This document shows positions 9,342 to 18,224 of a stretch of DNA of 56,959 nt, in pieces (within the stretch, counting starts at the first letter, position 1; the number at the start of each line of letters is the position of its first letter). The position numbers were made by a program, and so were the translations under genes. The stretch is from Limnochordia bacterium (GTDB lineage: Bacteria; Bacillota; Limnochordia; DUMW01): assembly GCA_023230925.1 (NCBI GenBank), contig JALNWK010000016.1, positions 1 to 56,959 on the forward strand, written 5' to 3'. Below the pieces are notes generated by a model. It saw only the letters and a list, made by a program, of their open reading frames with translations. It was not told where the DNA came from and did no database searches.

Positions 9342-10418
9342 CTAAGCTATTTCCTCAATGGAATATTGTTGACTCCCCAGACCTAGTTTCTCTAGTTGCA
9401 CCAGCTGAACGAAGGGATCTTTCCCATGCACCCGCTCAAAGAGGTGACCCTGGGTGCCGAGTTCCTGGCCTTGAAGCACTCCATCAGACAGCAGATCTTC
9501 CACCTTGATTGCATCCAGTGAAGCCCGCTCAATTGCCACAATATCCCGAGAGGCTATGATCCCGATATCAGGAACCAATGAAGGTGTGGTCAAACCCCAG
9601 CAGTCACAAAGGGCCGTTATATCCGTAAGGAAATTGATGTATAGCACATGGCCAGGTGCAAAGGTCTTCAGCACTTCACTAGTACATAGTGCCATCCCCG
9701 TCTGGAAGTCCTCATAGCGATTATCTGTCATGGTAATAGCAGAAGTGGGGCACACCTTTACACAGTGTTGGCAAAAGGTACAGTGGTGGAAAAACACCTT
9801 GTATTTTCCGTCTTCAAAACTGTTAGCATTGTGATTGCAGTTATCAATACAAGCCTCGCAATGGATGCATAATGCTTCATTCCAGTCGAGGCCACCCTCC
9901 AAGCCATGAATCTGACGTCTAGTTCGGTCAGTGACACAGCCCATCGCGATATTCTTGCAGGCACCACCATATCCACACGCCCCATGTCCTTTGACGTGGG
10001 ATAGGTTTATCATTACTTCCGCATCATGGATATGTCCTGCTACGTCAACATTGCGAAAATCTTTAAAATCGACGAATCTCTCGTAGTAATACTTCCCCAT
10101 GAGGCCACATGTGGGAACAATCGGAACCCCCAGATACTCCTCGGTATAGCCCCGGACCCGCGCGTCACTTACCACTTGGTCCGTAATGAACACCTTGCCC
10201 CCCGCAGCCTTCAGCTTATCCACCAGGATTTTCACAAACAGTGGATGAATGGTTGAGTAACCAATACCACGCCCTACATGCATTTTTATCGCGGTCCACT
10301 TGTTCTTGACGATACCCAGTTCAAGATGGTCAAGCATCCGTTCGAACTTCGCAGGTAGAGTGGCACTAGCATCATACTGGTCGTACTTTACAGAGCTGAA
10401 CAAAACCTTCGCCTGCAT
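9342..10418 (-). CDS. DUF362 protein with two 4Fe-4S ferredoxin motifs
   Basis: 358-residue cytoplasmic iron-sulfur protein of the DUF362 family. The N-terminal half is the DUF362 domain (for example INLSHVKGHGACGYGGACKN). A ferredoxin-like insert follows at about residues 180-235 with two CxxCxxCxxxC-type clusters (CIHCEACIDNC and CTFCQHCVKVCP), enough for two 4Fe-4S centres. Proteins of this kind are common in strict anaerobes, and their substrates are mostly unknown. ATG start; GGTGGGAG lies just upstream on the minus strand. It converges on the MoxR cluster and has no same-strand partner. Confidence 0.9.
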   Translation of the reverse strand: MQAKVLFSSVKYDQYDASATLPAKFERMLDHLELGIVKNKWTAIKMHVGRGIGYSTIHPLFVKILVDKLKAAGGKVFITDQVVSDARVRGYTEEYLGVPIVPTCGLMGKYYYERFVDFKDFRNVDVAGHIHDAEVMINLSHVKGHGACGYGGACKNIAMGCVTDRTRRQIHGLEGGLDWNEALCIHCEACIDNCNHNANSFEDGKYKVFFHHCTFCQHCVKVCPTSAITMTDNRYEDFQTGMALCTSEVLKTFAPGHVLYINFLTDITALCDCWGLTTPSLVPDIGIIASRDIVAIERASLDAIKVEDLLSDGVLQGQELGTQGHLFERVHGKDPFVQLVQLEKLGLGSQQYSIEEIA

Positions 10419-10671
10419 ATTCTCCCACCTTCTAAGTATTATTTCACGGGTTAATTATACCAAAGGTACAGGCCACATTGAAGGCTTCGGGCAATAACGC
10501 CATTGTTCTATCTGCACTAGAGTAATTGGAATAGGTTCTCAGGCGCTATTACCTCGCCCATTGGGATCCTGCTAGTTTGACGCGCTGAGACTTTCACCAG
10601 CAATTCCTGCAGGAATTACTACCAGAGTGTCGAAGAAGACTAAGTGCTGCAACAAAAGTGAATATGGTTTT

Positions 10672-10760
10672 GCCCGCTGGGGGAGCGCTGTATGTCGCTG
10701 AGAGTGGACTTGTTCCTGACCCCGGAACCTGTAAGGATAATACCTGCGTAGGAAAGCGGA
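10672..10760 (+). promoter_or_regulatory. TPP riboswitch (THI element)
   Basis: Thiamin pyrophosphate-sensing leader RNA. P1 is CCGCT (10674-10678) with AGCGG (10755-10759). GGGGGAGCGC is followed by the hallmark CTGAGA (10698-10703). The second arm has the conserved GGATAATACCTGCGTAGGAAAG (about 10734-10756; key parts GATAATACC and GTAGGAAA). A terminator hairpin follows at once and a thiamin transporter gene comes next, so TPP binding should end transcription early. Confidence 0.93.
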
Positions 10761-10773
10761 TCTGAATTGAGTC

Positions 10774-10811
10774 AAAGCGCGTTCTCTTTCCTATGAAGAA
10801 CGCGCTTTTTT
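10774..10811 (+). terminator. Riboswitch-controlled intrinsic terminator
   Basis: 12-bp perfect stem AAAGCGCGTTCT / AGAACGCGCTTT with an 11-base loop, ending in six T. It lies 14 bases after the TPP aptamer and is the expression platform for thiT. Confidence 0.9.
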
Positions 10812-10990
10812 GATCGACCGCCCCATGCATTATAGGCGGTATCTGCCCAAAAGCGAATCGCGAGAAAACAAAGGTCCCCAGGGTAACCGGAAACACTGCT
10901 TTTGCAGTACCACATCCACAAAAGGGGGTGTCTTGGGCAAACTACTAGCACAAACCCAAGGAAGCACCGCTAAGAAAGGAAGAGTTTCAA

Positions 10991-11509
10991 GTGAGAAAAG
11001 AGACAACACACAACGTTGTACTACTCGTGGAGGTAGCCATTATGGTTGCCCTTGCTACCGTATTGGGCTTCATCCGACTGTTTAGGATGCCCCAAGGGGG
11101 TTCCATCTCTTTGGAGATGGTACCGATTTTTATCATCGCTTTGCGTCGCGGTGGCCCTGTTGGGCTTCTTGCCGGAGGAATCTATGGATTATTGCAGCTG
11201 CTCATCGATCCTTACATTGTTCATCCCGTGCAAGTCCTTTTGGAATACCCCTTGGCCTTCGCGCTAGTTGGCCTGGCCGGTTTTTTCAAGGAAAAACCCT
11301 GGTTGGGCATTACCGTAGGATCTGCCGCCCGCTACATTGTTCATGTCATATCGGGAATGATTTTCTTTGGTTCCTACGCACCCGAAGGAACACCGGTTCT
11401 GATTTACTCCCTGGGTTATAATGCGATTTACATCCTACCTAACCTCATCATTTCGGGGCTTATTGTAGGTTTGCTGGCCCCAGTAGTTAAGTATGGATTA
11501 AAGCGCTAA
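10991..11509 (+). CDS. thiT: ThiT, thiamin-binding S component of an ECF transporter
   Basis: 172-residue membrane protein with six hydrophobic helices. It binds thiamin at the outer face and works with the shared ECF module (EcfA/A'/T, not in this window). It aligns by eye with ThiT along its length: EVAIMVALATVLGFI, MVPIFIIALRRGGPVGLLAG, QVLLEYPLAFALVGLAG, and the binding-site region YIVHVISGMIFFGSYAPEG with a later YSLGYNAIY. GTG start at 10991 after AAAGGAAG. The preceding TPP riboswitch and terminator independently support thiamin as the substrate. Confidence 0.92.
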   Translation: MRKETTHNVVLLVEVAIMVALATVLGFIRLFRMPQGGSISLEMVPIFIIALRRGGPVGLLAGGIYGLLQLLIDPYIVHPVQVLLEYPLAFALVGLAGFFKEKPWLGITVGSAARYIVHVISGMIFFGSYAPEGTPVLIYSLGYNAIYILPNLIISGLIVGLLAPVVKYGLKR

Positions 11510-11551
11510 CCTGTCCGTAAAATGCCGGTGAGGACTTGTCCAAAACATGGG

Positions 11552-11581
11552 TTGAACTTCCATTGCCGTAAGTGGTATAAT
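11552..11581 (+). promoter_or_regulatory. Sigma-A type promoter for the second S-component gene
   Basis: TTGAAC (11552-11557), 18-base spacer, TATAAT (11576-11581). It lies between thiT and the next transporter gene, so that gene can be expressed independently of the riboswitch. Confidence 0.6.
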
Positions 11582-11582
11582 G

Positions 11583-11610
11583 CCCCTGAGGATGTTTTAC
11601 ATCACAGGGG
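11583..11610 (+). promoter_or_regulatory. Inverted repeat over the start site and ribosome-binding site
   Basis: CCCCTG (11583-11588) pairs with CAGGGG (11605-11610), and inside it GATG (11591-11594) pairs with CATC (11600-11603) around a TTTTA loop. The right arm is part of the ribosome-binding site AGGGGGCGG of the next gene. It could be an operator overlapping the predicted transcription start (about 11588). On read-through transcripts it could also be a hairpin that hides the ribosome site. Confidence 0.5.
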
Positions 11611-11618
11611 GCGGTATC

Positions 11619-12122
11619 TTGAACAAAAAGTTAAATAGACTAGTCCTTACCGGTATTCTGCTTGCTATGACCGTCGTATTTCAATATGTGTTGCGTTTTT
11701 CTCAATTCGCGGCTGGACCGGCGGTTAATGCCATGCTGTTTTTGAGCACCGCAGTTGTCGGCACTGCCGGTGGAGTCATCGTCGGGGCCTTTACCCCAAT
11801 TATTGCCTTCTTCTTCGGCATTATGGGGTTTCCACCAATGGTTCCTTTTATCGCCATAGGCAATGCGATTCTCGCCTTAGTATATGGACTTCTACGGAAA
11901 TCCAATGAAATCGGGGCATATGTGGTGTCAGTAGTAGCAAAGTTCGCCTGGCTTGCTCTCTCAGTAAGGTACCTGCTACAACTTTTTGGTGCCACAGCTA
12001 AACCACCACTGGTTAAGGCCATGACCTTTCCCCAATTAGTCACTGGTCTATTAGGTGCCTTGGTTGCATTCTTAGTACTGACAATCCTTGAGAAAAACGG
12101 CGCACTAAAACATGTTAAGTAA
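11619..12122 (+). CDS. ECF-transporter-like S component, substrate unknown
   Basis: About 167 residues, with five or six hydrophobic helices and the short-loop architecture of ECF vitamin-binding subunits (LTGILLAMTVVFQYVLRF; MGFPPMVPFIAIGNAIL). The best start is TTG at 11619, four bases after AGGGGGCGG; upstream codons in the frame lie before the ribosome site. It has its own promoter and an inverted repeat at its start, and no TPP element, so its ligand is probably not thiamin. I cannot assign a substrate. Confidence 0.72.
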   Translation: MNKKLNRLVLTGILLAMTVVFQYVLRFSQFAAGPAVNAMLFLSTAVVGTAGGVIVGAFTPIIAFFFGIMGFPPMVPFIAIGNAILALVYGLLRKSNEIGAYVVSVVAKFAWLALSVRYLLQLFGATAKPPLVKAMTFPQLVTGLLGALVAFLVLTILEKNGALKHVK

Positions 12123-12154
12123 TCCGAAATGGGAACAATGAAAGGAGGGGCCGT

Positions 12155-13561
12155 ATGCCGCGGATAGTCAAGCTATTTGTTGCAGTAACAGTAGCCTTAT
12201 CTTTTGTTACTGCTACCTGCAATGCCAATCTAGAAATCCAAAGCAGCGGTCCCGTCTTTGTATTAGAGCAAGAGAAATATTATCCAGAGCTTAACTTGAT
12301 CACCGTCGGCGATCTTACGGGGGATGGCAAGCTAGAAGTTGTTGTGGCCACTGGCGATGGAGTAGAGGTACTTGATGACACCCTTCAGCCCTTAGCATCC
12401 TTCACGTTTCCTTCATCTCCAACGGCCCTAGCTACGGGAAACATTGACGGCTATCCTGCGTTGATTGTGGGTAGTAGTGCCGCAGGAGCAGCTTATTACC
12501 TTAGACTACAGCAGGGGCGTCTGGTGCAGGTGTCTAGAACAGGTTATCTGTGGTCAAGCGTCTCCTTTATCTGTGTGACAAATCTCACGGGCCTTTACGG
12601 CGATGATCTTTTGATCGTCACCGAGGATGCCCGTTTGCTCTTGTTTACCTGGGACGGAAAAGGTTTTCGTTCCGTAACCGAAACCAGTCTGCCCTTTCAA
12701 CCTGAACTTATGGCAGTGGGGGACTTAGGTCATACTGCCCAAGCAGAAGTGGTCCTTGCCAAGGGAAATCATCTACAGGTACTTACCTACGATGACGGTT
12801 CATTTCATGGGATCTGGGACAACTATACTTGGGGCAACATCAATCATGTGAGCATCCTACCCGTGGAGAAGACCCCGCAACTTGTAATCGGAACCAAGGA
12901 GAAAATCATTCAAAGTTACCGTTACAAAGATCAACGATTCCAATTGGAGAACCACTATTTCGGTGAGCATTTGAGTTTGACCGGTTTTTCTCCCTGCAAT
13001 TTAGGACTAGGACAGTTCACAATTGTCGGCTACTCCGATGATCGCAATCCAGTCCTGATGAAAGCCTCCGGAAAGAATTTGTTGCCCCTGTGGACCAATC
13101 GAAATACTGACTCTACCATTCGCAATGTCCTAGTTGCCGGAACCGATACCTTGGTTACTTCCACTGACAACCTAGTGCAACTATGGAAGAGACGTCCCGT
13201 TAACTACCATACGATATTTCTTAACGCCGAGCCCTATACGGCCCGATTCCCTGCCCTCATAGCCTATGATACAATTTACATATCGTTACCCGATATGGGC
13301 GATTTAATCGGCATCGACTATAGCTATATCCAACCTGGCAAGATTGCGAAGATTCCCTATTGGCATCACTTTTTAACCCTCTATGAAGGAGTGTGGCAGG
13401 TCTTCCTCGGCCAAGAGTCGATTGCACTAGACGGTCCAGTGATTACTTACAATAACCAGACCTATGTTCCCTTATCTTGCTTAACCAAGGTCTTTGGACT
13501 CACCGCTGTCTGGGACCATAGCCGCAGGATACTCTGGATTGAGAAGGCCACCTTTGAGTAA
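12155..13561 (+). CDS. Secreted beta-propeller-like (FG-GAP/VCBS type) protein with C-terminal stalk domain
   Basis: 468 residues with a signal peptide (LFVAVTVALSFVTATCNA). The body has several repeats of the FG-GAP/VCBS kind, for example ITVGDLTGDGKLEVVVATGDG and MAVGDLGHTAQAEVVLAKGN, which would form a propeller. The last 45 residues resemble the copper amine oxidase N-terminal-like stalk domain of Firmicutes surface proteins (ITYNNQTYVPLSCL, then VWDHSRRILWI). ATG start after AAAGGAGGGG. No enzyme motif was seen; a structural or binding role outside the membrane is likely. Confidence 0.78.
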   Translation: MPRIVKLFVAVTVALSFVTATCNANLEIQSSGPVFVLEQEKYYPELNLITVGDLTGDGKLEVVVATGDGVEVLDDTLQPLASFTFPSSPTALATGNIDGYPALIVGSSAAGAAYYLRLQQGRLVQVSRTGYLWSSVSFICVTNLTGLYGDDLLIVTEDARLLLFTWDGKGFRSVTETSLPFQPELMAVGDLGHTAQAEVVLAKGNHLQVLTYDDGSFHGIWDNYTWGNINHVSILPVEKTPQLVIGTKEKIIQSYRYKDQRFQLENHYFGEHLSLTGFSPCNLGLGQFTIVGYSDDRNPVLMKASGKNLLPLWTNRNTDSTIRNVLVAGTDTLVTSTDNLVQLWKRRPVNYHTIFLNAEPYTARFPALIAYDTIYISLPDMGDLIGIDYSYIQPGKIAKIPYWHHFLTLYEGVWQVFLGQESIALDGPVITYNNQTYVPLSCLTKVFGLTAVWDHSRRILWIEKATFE

Positions 13562-13619
13562 GGCCTGTAGAATATAATCATGAAAGTTAAACTAGCAATA
13601 CCTTGGAGGTAACTTACCA

Positions 13620-14204
13620 TTGTACGATTTACCAAATGAAGAAGTAGATCACATTGATACTCTCCAAGATCTGCGGCGTGTAGTCGAAGGCTGCAGGAAA
13701 TGCGGGCTGCGCCAAGGATGCAGAGGCGCGGTTTTTGGAGAAGGTAATCCCCACAGTAGGCTGATGTTTGTCGGCGAAGCGCCTGGGGCGGTAGAGGATG
13801 AATTAGGGCGTCCCTTCGTTGGTCGAGCAGGCCAGCTTCTTACGAAAATCATTGCCGCTATGGGTTATGAACGGGATGAGGTCTATATTACAAACATCAA
13901 CAAATGTAGGCCACCCAACAACAGGACACCGGTTCAAGAGGAAGTGGCAGCCTGTTATCCATACCTACGCGCCCAGCTGCGCATTATTTCCCCCCGGGTA
14001 ATCGTTTGTCTTGGAGCCCATGCCTCTAAGGCCTTGATCAAACCGGATTTTAAGATCACCCAACAGCGAGGACAGTGGTATCAATTAGAGGGAATCAGGC
14101 TCATGCCCACCTTTCATCCCGCCGCTTTGTTACGTAACCCACATCTGAAGCGACCGGTGTGGCAGGATATGCAGGAGGTCATGGCCCAACTCAAGACCGC
14201 TTAG
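13620..14204 (+). CDS. Uracil-DNA glycosylase, family 4 (iron-sulfur)
   Basis: 194-residue DNA repair enzyme that removes uracil from DNA. The catalytic motif is GEAPGAVEDELGRPFVGRAG (residues 52-71) and the second motif is FHPAALLRNP. Four cysteines fit the 4Fe-4S cluster of family 4 (Cys25, Cys28, Cys96, Cys112). TTG start at 13620 after TTGGAGGT. It stands on its own between a secreted protein and the EF-G-like gene. Confidence 0.95.
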   Translation: MYDLPNEEVDHIDTLQDLRRVVEGCRKCGLRQGCRGAVFGEGNPHSRLMFVGEAPGAVEDELGRPFVGRAGQLLTKIIAAMGYERDEVYITNINKCRPPNNRTPVQEEVAACYPYLRAQLRIISPRVIVCLGAHASKALIKPDFKITQQRGQWYQLEGIRLMPTFHPAALLRNPHLKRPVWQDMQEVMAQLKTA

Positions 14205-14241
14205 GGCACAGATTGCCGTTATAGATTCAGATAGGTCTTTA

Positions 14242-14250
14242 TGGTATAAT
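14242..14250 (+). promoter_or_regulatory. Extended -10 promoter for the EF-G-like gene
   Basis: TGGTATAAT (14242-14250) is an extended -10 element. No good -35 box lies 17-18 bases upstream. It would give a leader of about 145 bases before the TTG start at 14401. Confidence 0.45.
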
Positions 14251-14400
14251 ACTTTGTATGTATGTTGAATTAGTGCTATTTTGCGTGCAGTCTGCTGCAT
14301 ATAAGGGCCCACTGCCGAAGAGCTTTGCTCCCGTTGGCCCAGCGTGTCTATTTTTCTAGCGTATTGGCTTTATCACCTAGTATAGGGAGGAGATTGTTAG

Positions 14401-16470
14401 TTGAAAAACTTCACTACCGAGAAACTGCGAAACATTGCCTTAATCGGCCACGGGGGAACTGGCAAAACAACGCTGGGAGATGCCCTACTGTATTTCACTG
14501 GTCAGACAAGTCGCCTTGGTAAGGTGGATGATGGAAACTCAGTCTTTGATTACGATCCTCAAGAGGTTCGAAGGCAGATTAGTATTAGCTCGGCGGTAGC
14601 TTTTTGTGAATGGGATAACCATAAGATTAACATTATTGATACCCCAGGGTTCTTTGACTTTGTCGGGGAAGTCCGCGGGTCCTTACGGGTAGCTGACGGC
14701 GCCGTCATTGTGGTCTGTGCGTCATCGGGGGTAGAAGTTGGTACCCAAAAGTCCTGGGATTACGCAGACACCTACGGCACGCCCAGGATGATCTTAATCA
14801 ATAAGATGGACCGGGAGAATGCTGATTTTACCAAGGTGCTTGCTGACCTAAGAGCTGAGTTTGGGAACAAAGTTACGCCAGTCACGCTTCCTATTGGCGC
14901 CGCTGAGACTTTTTCTGGTGTTGTGGATATCGTCACAGAGAAAGCTTTCAAATATGTCAATGGAAAAGCCGAGGAGATTCCCGTCCCCGCAGAGTTGGCA
15001 GACGAGCTTGCCAGCTACCGGGAGGAATTGATGGAAGCTGTGGCTGTTGCTGACGAAGACGTCATGATGAAGTACCTTGAAGGTGAACCACTTACAGAGC
15101 AAGAGTTTGGCACATGTCTTGGCATCGGAACGGCCAACGGAGACGTTATTCCAGTGGTCTGTGTCTCTGGTGCAAAACTTGTGGGACTGGACCTGTTTCT
15201 GAATTATTGCCTACACTGTATGCCATCACCAGCCAACAGCAACTTACCCTCTGCTAAGAAAGTAAATAGCGACGAGACCGTCCAGTTAAAAGCCAGCCCC
15301 ACTGAACCCCTTGCTGCGCAAGTGTTTAAGACCATGGCTGACCCCTATGTAGGCAGGCTTAGTCTCTTTAGAGTTTATTCCGGGACTGTAAAATCCGACT
15401 CTACAATTTACAACAGTACAAAGGACAAAGATGAGCGTCTATCCCAGATTTATGTGGTTCGGGGCAAAGAACAGCTTCCCGTTGATGAAGTAACAGCAGG
15501 GGATATTGGAGCCGTGGCCAAACTACAGGTAACCACCACTGGAGATACCCTCTGCGCAAAGGACAACCAAGTAGTTTTTGAACCTATTGAGTTTCCACAA
15601 CCAGTATACGCCGTTGCCGTTGCTCCAAAGAGTAGGGCCGACGAAGAGAAGATTGGCGTTGGTCTTTCTCGGCTAACTGAAGAAGATCCCACATTCCGGA
15701 TCGAAAGAAGTGCAGAGACAAAGCAAACCCTTGTTTACGGCATGGGCGATCTGCACCTGGAGATCATTGCTAGCCGGCTGAAGGATAAGTTCGGTGTCGA
15801 GGTCGAATTGACAGATCCTAAGGTTCCATACCGGGAGGCAATCCTCGGTAAGAATCAAGCTGAAGGCAAACACAAGAAGCAGTCTGGCGGAAGGGGCCAG
15901 TATGGTCATGTAGTCCTAGAGATTGAGCCCCTTACTGATAGCCAGGACTTCGAGTTTGTCAACAAGATCTTCGGTGGCGCAGTTCCAAAACAGTATGTTC
16001 CAGCAGTTGAAAAGGGCATCATTGAAACCATGGAACAGGGCGTTGTCGCCGGATACCCTGTGGTGGGTATTCGGGCAACCCTGCTAGATGGTTCTTACCA
16101 TAGTGTTGATTCATCGGAGATGGCGTTTAAGATCGCTGCTTCCATGGCATTCAAGAAGTGTTTCATGGCTGCCAACCCCATATTACTTGAGCCGGTAGTC
16201 TTAGCCCAGATCCGGGTACCGGAAGAGTACATGGGTGATATCATGGGTGATATGAACAAACGCCGAGGTCGAATCCTCGGAATGGAACCCCTTAGCAATG
16301 GACTTCAGTTGATCAAAGCTCATGTACCCATGTCTGAGATGTTCAAGTACGCTGTAGATCTTCGTTCGATGACCCAAGGACGGGGCGATTTTACCACAGA
16401 GTTTGTTGCCTACGAACAAGTTCCCCACGAAGTTACTCAGAAAGTCATCGAAGAGGGAAAGAAAGAGTAA
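14401..16470 (+). CDS. EF-G-like translational GTPase
   Basis: 689-residue GTPase with the five-domain EF-G layout. The P-loop is GHGGTGKTT (16-24), unlike the AHIDAGKTT of true EF-G, followed by DTPGFFDFVGEVRG and NKMDRE. This places it in the EF-G-like (FusA2 or PRK12740) group found beside true EF-G in many Firmicutes. Domain IV has GGRGQYGHVVLEIEP, and the C-terminal domain has AHVPMSEMFKYAVDLRSMTQ. TTG start after AGGGAGGAG. The cellular role of this subgroup is not settled; it is probably not the main translocase. Confidence 0.92.
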   Translation: MKNFTTEKLRNIALIGHGGTGKTTLGDALLYFTGQTSRLGKVDDGNSVFDYDPQEVRRQISISSAVAFCEWDNHKINIIDTPGFFDFVGEVRGSLRVADGAVIVVCASSGVEVGTQKSWDYADTYGTPRMILINKMDRENADFTKVLADLRAEFGNKVTPVTLPIGAAETFSGVVDIVTEKAFKYVNGKAEEIPVPAELADELASYREELMEAVAVADEDVMMKYLEGEPLTEQEFGTCLGIGTANGDVIPVVCVSGAKLVGLDLFLNYCLHCMPSPANSNLPSAKKVNSDETVQLKASPTEPLAAQVFKTMADPYVGRLSLFRVYSGTVKSDSTIYNSTKDKDERLSQIYVVRGKEQLPVDEVTAGDIGAVAKLQVTTTGDTLCAKDNQVVFEPIEFPQPVYAVAVAPKSRADEEKIGVGLSRLTEEDPTFRIERSAETKQTLVYGMGDLHLEIIASRLKDKFGVEVELTDPKVPYREAILGKNQAEGKHKKQSGGRGQYGHVVLEIEPLTDSQDFEFVNKIFGGAVPKQYVPAVEKGIIETMEQGVVAGYPVVGIRATLLDGSYHSVDSSEMAFKIAASMAFKKCFMAANPILLEPVVLAQIRVPEEYMGDIMGDMNKRRGRILGMEPLSNGLQLIKAHVPMSEMFKYAVDLRSMTQGRGDFTTEFVAYEQVPHEVTQKVIEEGKKE

Positions 16471-16474
16471 GTTC

Positions 16475-16514
16475 ATGAGAAAGCCAGTGCGTCTTGCATT
16501 GGCTTTCTCATTTC
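16475..16514 (+). terminator. Intrinsic terminator after the EF-G-like gene
   Basis: Stem of 16 bp including one G-T pair (ATGAGAAAGCCAGTGC with GCATTGGCTTTCTCAT), a 5-base loop and a short T-run. Confidence 0.75.
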
Positions 16515-16602
16515 GATTAATAGACTTTCCCCCCCTTGCCTTTGACCCACCATGAATGATTAATTCCCCCACCGCATACCTTTGATTAGGGGGGATAAAC
16601 CG

Positions 16603-16983
16603 ATGGAAAGCAACCTCAATGGGAAAGCAACCTTCAGCATGGGCGCTATCTTCAAGGGAACATTGATAAGTCTCGTATCAGCCACCGTGTTCTCACTGAT
16701 TGCTGCTACCTACCTGTTGATCACGAACATAACGGTTCTTCCCACGAAATGGCTTTTTTATCTAGGAATCCTTGCCACAGCCATTGGTGGTTGCCAAGCA
16801 GCCCGCCGCATCAAGGCTAAAGGATGGCTCCACGGTGCACTTGTTGGAGTGTTGTTTCTGATCCTAAGTTACTTGCTTTTTGGTCTAGAGGGATTCATCG
16901 GCCATATTCGTTGGTCGAAGGCACTCATCACTATCATTGCTGGCAGTATTGGTGGCATGTTCGGTATGCTCTTTGCCCGGTAG
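16603..16983 (+). CDS. TIGR04086-like small membrane protein
   Basis: 126-residue protein with four membrane helices, resembling the TIGR04086 (YrzE-like) family of Firmicutes. Features seen: FKGTLISLVSATVFSLI in helix 1, the conserved Gly-rich end of helix 2 (GILATAIGGCQAARR), and a Gly-rich last helix (AGSIGGMFGMLFAR). The chosen ATG at 16603 follows AGGGGGG; an upstream codon at 16582 lies before that site. Function of the family is unknown. Confidence 0.78.
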   Translation: MESNLNGKATFSMGAIFKGTLISLVSATVFSLIAATYLLITNITVLPTKWLFYLGILATAIGGCQAARRIKAKGWLHGALVGVLFLILSYLLFGLEGFIGHIRWSKALITIIAGSIGGMFGMLFAR

Positions 16984-16986
16984 ACT

Positions 16987-17640
16987 CTAGGATCTTTCCC
17001 TGTAAAACCTGTGGTTACCAATATCCACCGTAGTCGGCTGCTTTCGCACCCAGTTGTTGTAAGATACCGTATGGTAATTGTAGAAACCTACAGCCCCATC
17101 TGTGGGATCAGCTCCCTCTAGGGCTTCCTTCACAGCATCAACACATTCAAGGTATGCCTTTTTTTCCGATGCCGGATCAAAGGGCCCCGGATACAAGTAG
17201 AGCCTGCCGTCAGCAACTGGGCTATACTGGACATACCCAGCCACGCGCTGAAAGATCACACCTACGATATCACCTGGGTAGGAGGGCGATTTCACCCGGT
17301 TCAGTACAGAAGCTGCCACGCCTACCTTGCCCAAATAGGATTCTCCGCCGGCCTCCGCATAGACTAATCGGATCAACCAACCAGTTTCACAGGGCTCTAA
17401 GGAATAGTAGAGGGTTTCCAAAGGCCGAAATAGAAGGACGCTGTTCTCGTAATCCTTGAATCCATCAGCTGCGATGAAGACTCTGTGGGTGCCAAAGGCC
17501 AACTCAAAATCAAAGAATCCTTCCTCAACTTCCACAATTTGCTCACCAACTTGAAACTGAACCGGTTGAATCAAGGGCTTTCCTGAGATGCTATCTCTAA
17601 CACTACCCATCACACGAGCTTCATACATGGGACTCCCCAC
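16987..17640 (-). CDS. SleB-like cell wall hydrolase (Hydrolase_2) with N-terminal beta domain
   Basis: 217 residues. The C-terminal 130 are a Hydrolase_2/SleB lytic transglycosylase domain: RLVYAEAGGE (Glu96 is the expected catalytic acid), VGVAASVLNRV, and GFYNYHTVSYNNWVRKQP. In spore formers these open the spore cortex or trim peptidoglycan. The first 80 residues form a carboxypeptidase-regulatory-like beta domain (GSVRDSISGKPLIQPVQF). No signal peptide is visible, which is unusual for this family, so it may act in the mother cell or after lysis. ATG start preceded by GGTGGGGAG. It converges on the TIGR04086-like gene with only 3 bases between the stop codons. Confidence 0.88.
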   Translation of the reverse strand: MGSPMYEARVMGSVRDSISGKPLIQPVQFQVGEQIVEVEEGFFDFELAFGTHRVFIAADGFKDYENSVLLFRPLETLYYSLEPCETGWLIRLVYAEAGGESYLGKVGVAASVLNRVKSPSYPGDIVGVIFQRVAGYVQYSPVADGRLYLYPGPFDPASEKKAYLECVDAVKEALEGADPTDGAVGFYNYHTVSYNNWVRKQPTTVDIGNHRFYRERS

Positions 17641-18194
17641 CTTTTACATGTTTTCTACTCGTTGGTATTATAATCTTCCACGCCCGTAGTGGTGACAGGA
17701 CAAACGCCCCTGATCGAGCAAATAGACGATTTAGCCATCAAATCTTGCATTAAGAGAACACGTGTCAACACACATGAATAGCCCAAGGGTTTCGCTCTTC
17801 GATTAAATGTTAGGAGTACTTCTGACGTGTCCGAATGGTCCCCGCGCAATGATGAATAAGCAATTTACGCTATCCCTTTGATATTCAGGGGACAATCAAA
17901 AGGGGCACGTGCCGGGTCATATTGTTTGCAGAGTTCGTATCCTTGGCGTTCCCCGGTCCTCTTTAGCCGTATTGCTTTTCCTAGTTTGTTGTCGATTACG
18001 AGCTCAAAAGCATCAAGGAAACAAACCTGGACAGCGTTATGGATAACTTAACGAAAACTAGATAGCGTTGTCGGCTCCTAAAGTCGCGTTCTCTGGGGGG
18101 AAAGGGGGGATCATGACCTTTTCTAAGTATCCTTGTCCAAGACAGGAAAAGCAACCAAAAAGTCTAGACTATGGTAGCAAAACCGCGTATACGA
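17641..18194. other. Non-coding stretch before the CRISPR leader
   Basis: No convincing gene is seen in this 550-base stretch. One minus-strand frame is open from 18047 to 17865 (about 60 codons) but has no start codon. The part nearest the array belongs to the CRISPR leader. Confidence 0.5.
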
Positions 18195-18224
18195 TTGACA
18201 ATATAGTCCTTCATGGACTATCCT
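18195..18224 (+). promoter_or_regulatory. Likely CRISPR leader promoter with palindrome
   Basis: Consensus -35 TTGACA (18195-18200) is followed after 18 bases by TATCCT (18219-18224). The spacer contains a 7-bp inverted repeat, ATAGTCC / GGACTAT (18203-18221, loop TTCAT), that looks like an operator. It points into the array, whose first repeat begins about 200 bases downstream. This is the only good promoter I see in the leader. Confidence 0.45.

Noticed and set aside
17865..18047. Open minus-strand frame of about 60 codons with protein-like sequence
   Set aside because: No ATG, GTG or TTG codon in the frame and no ribosome-binding site; a chance frame or an old remnant.
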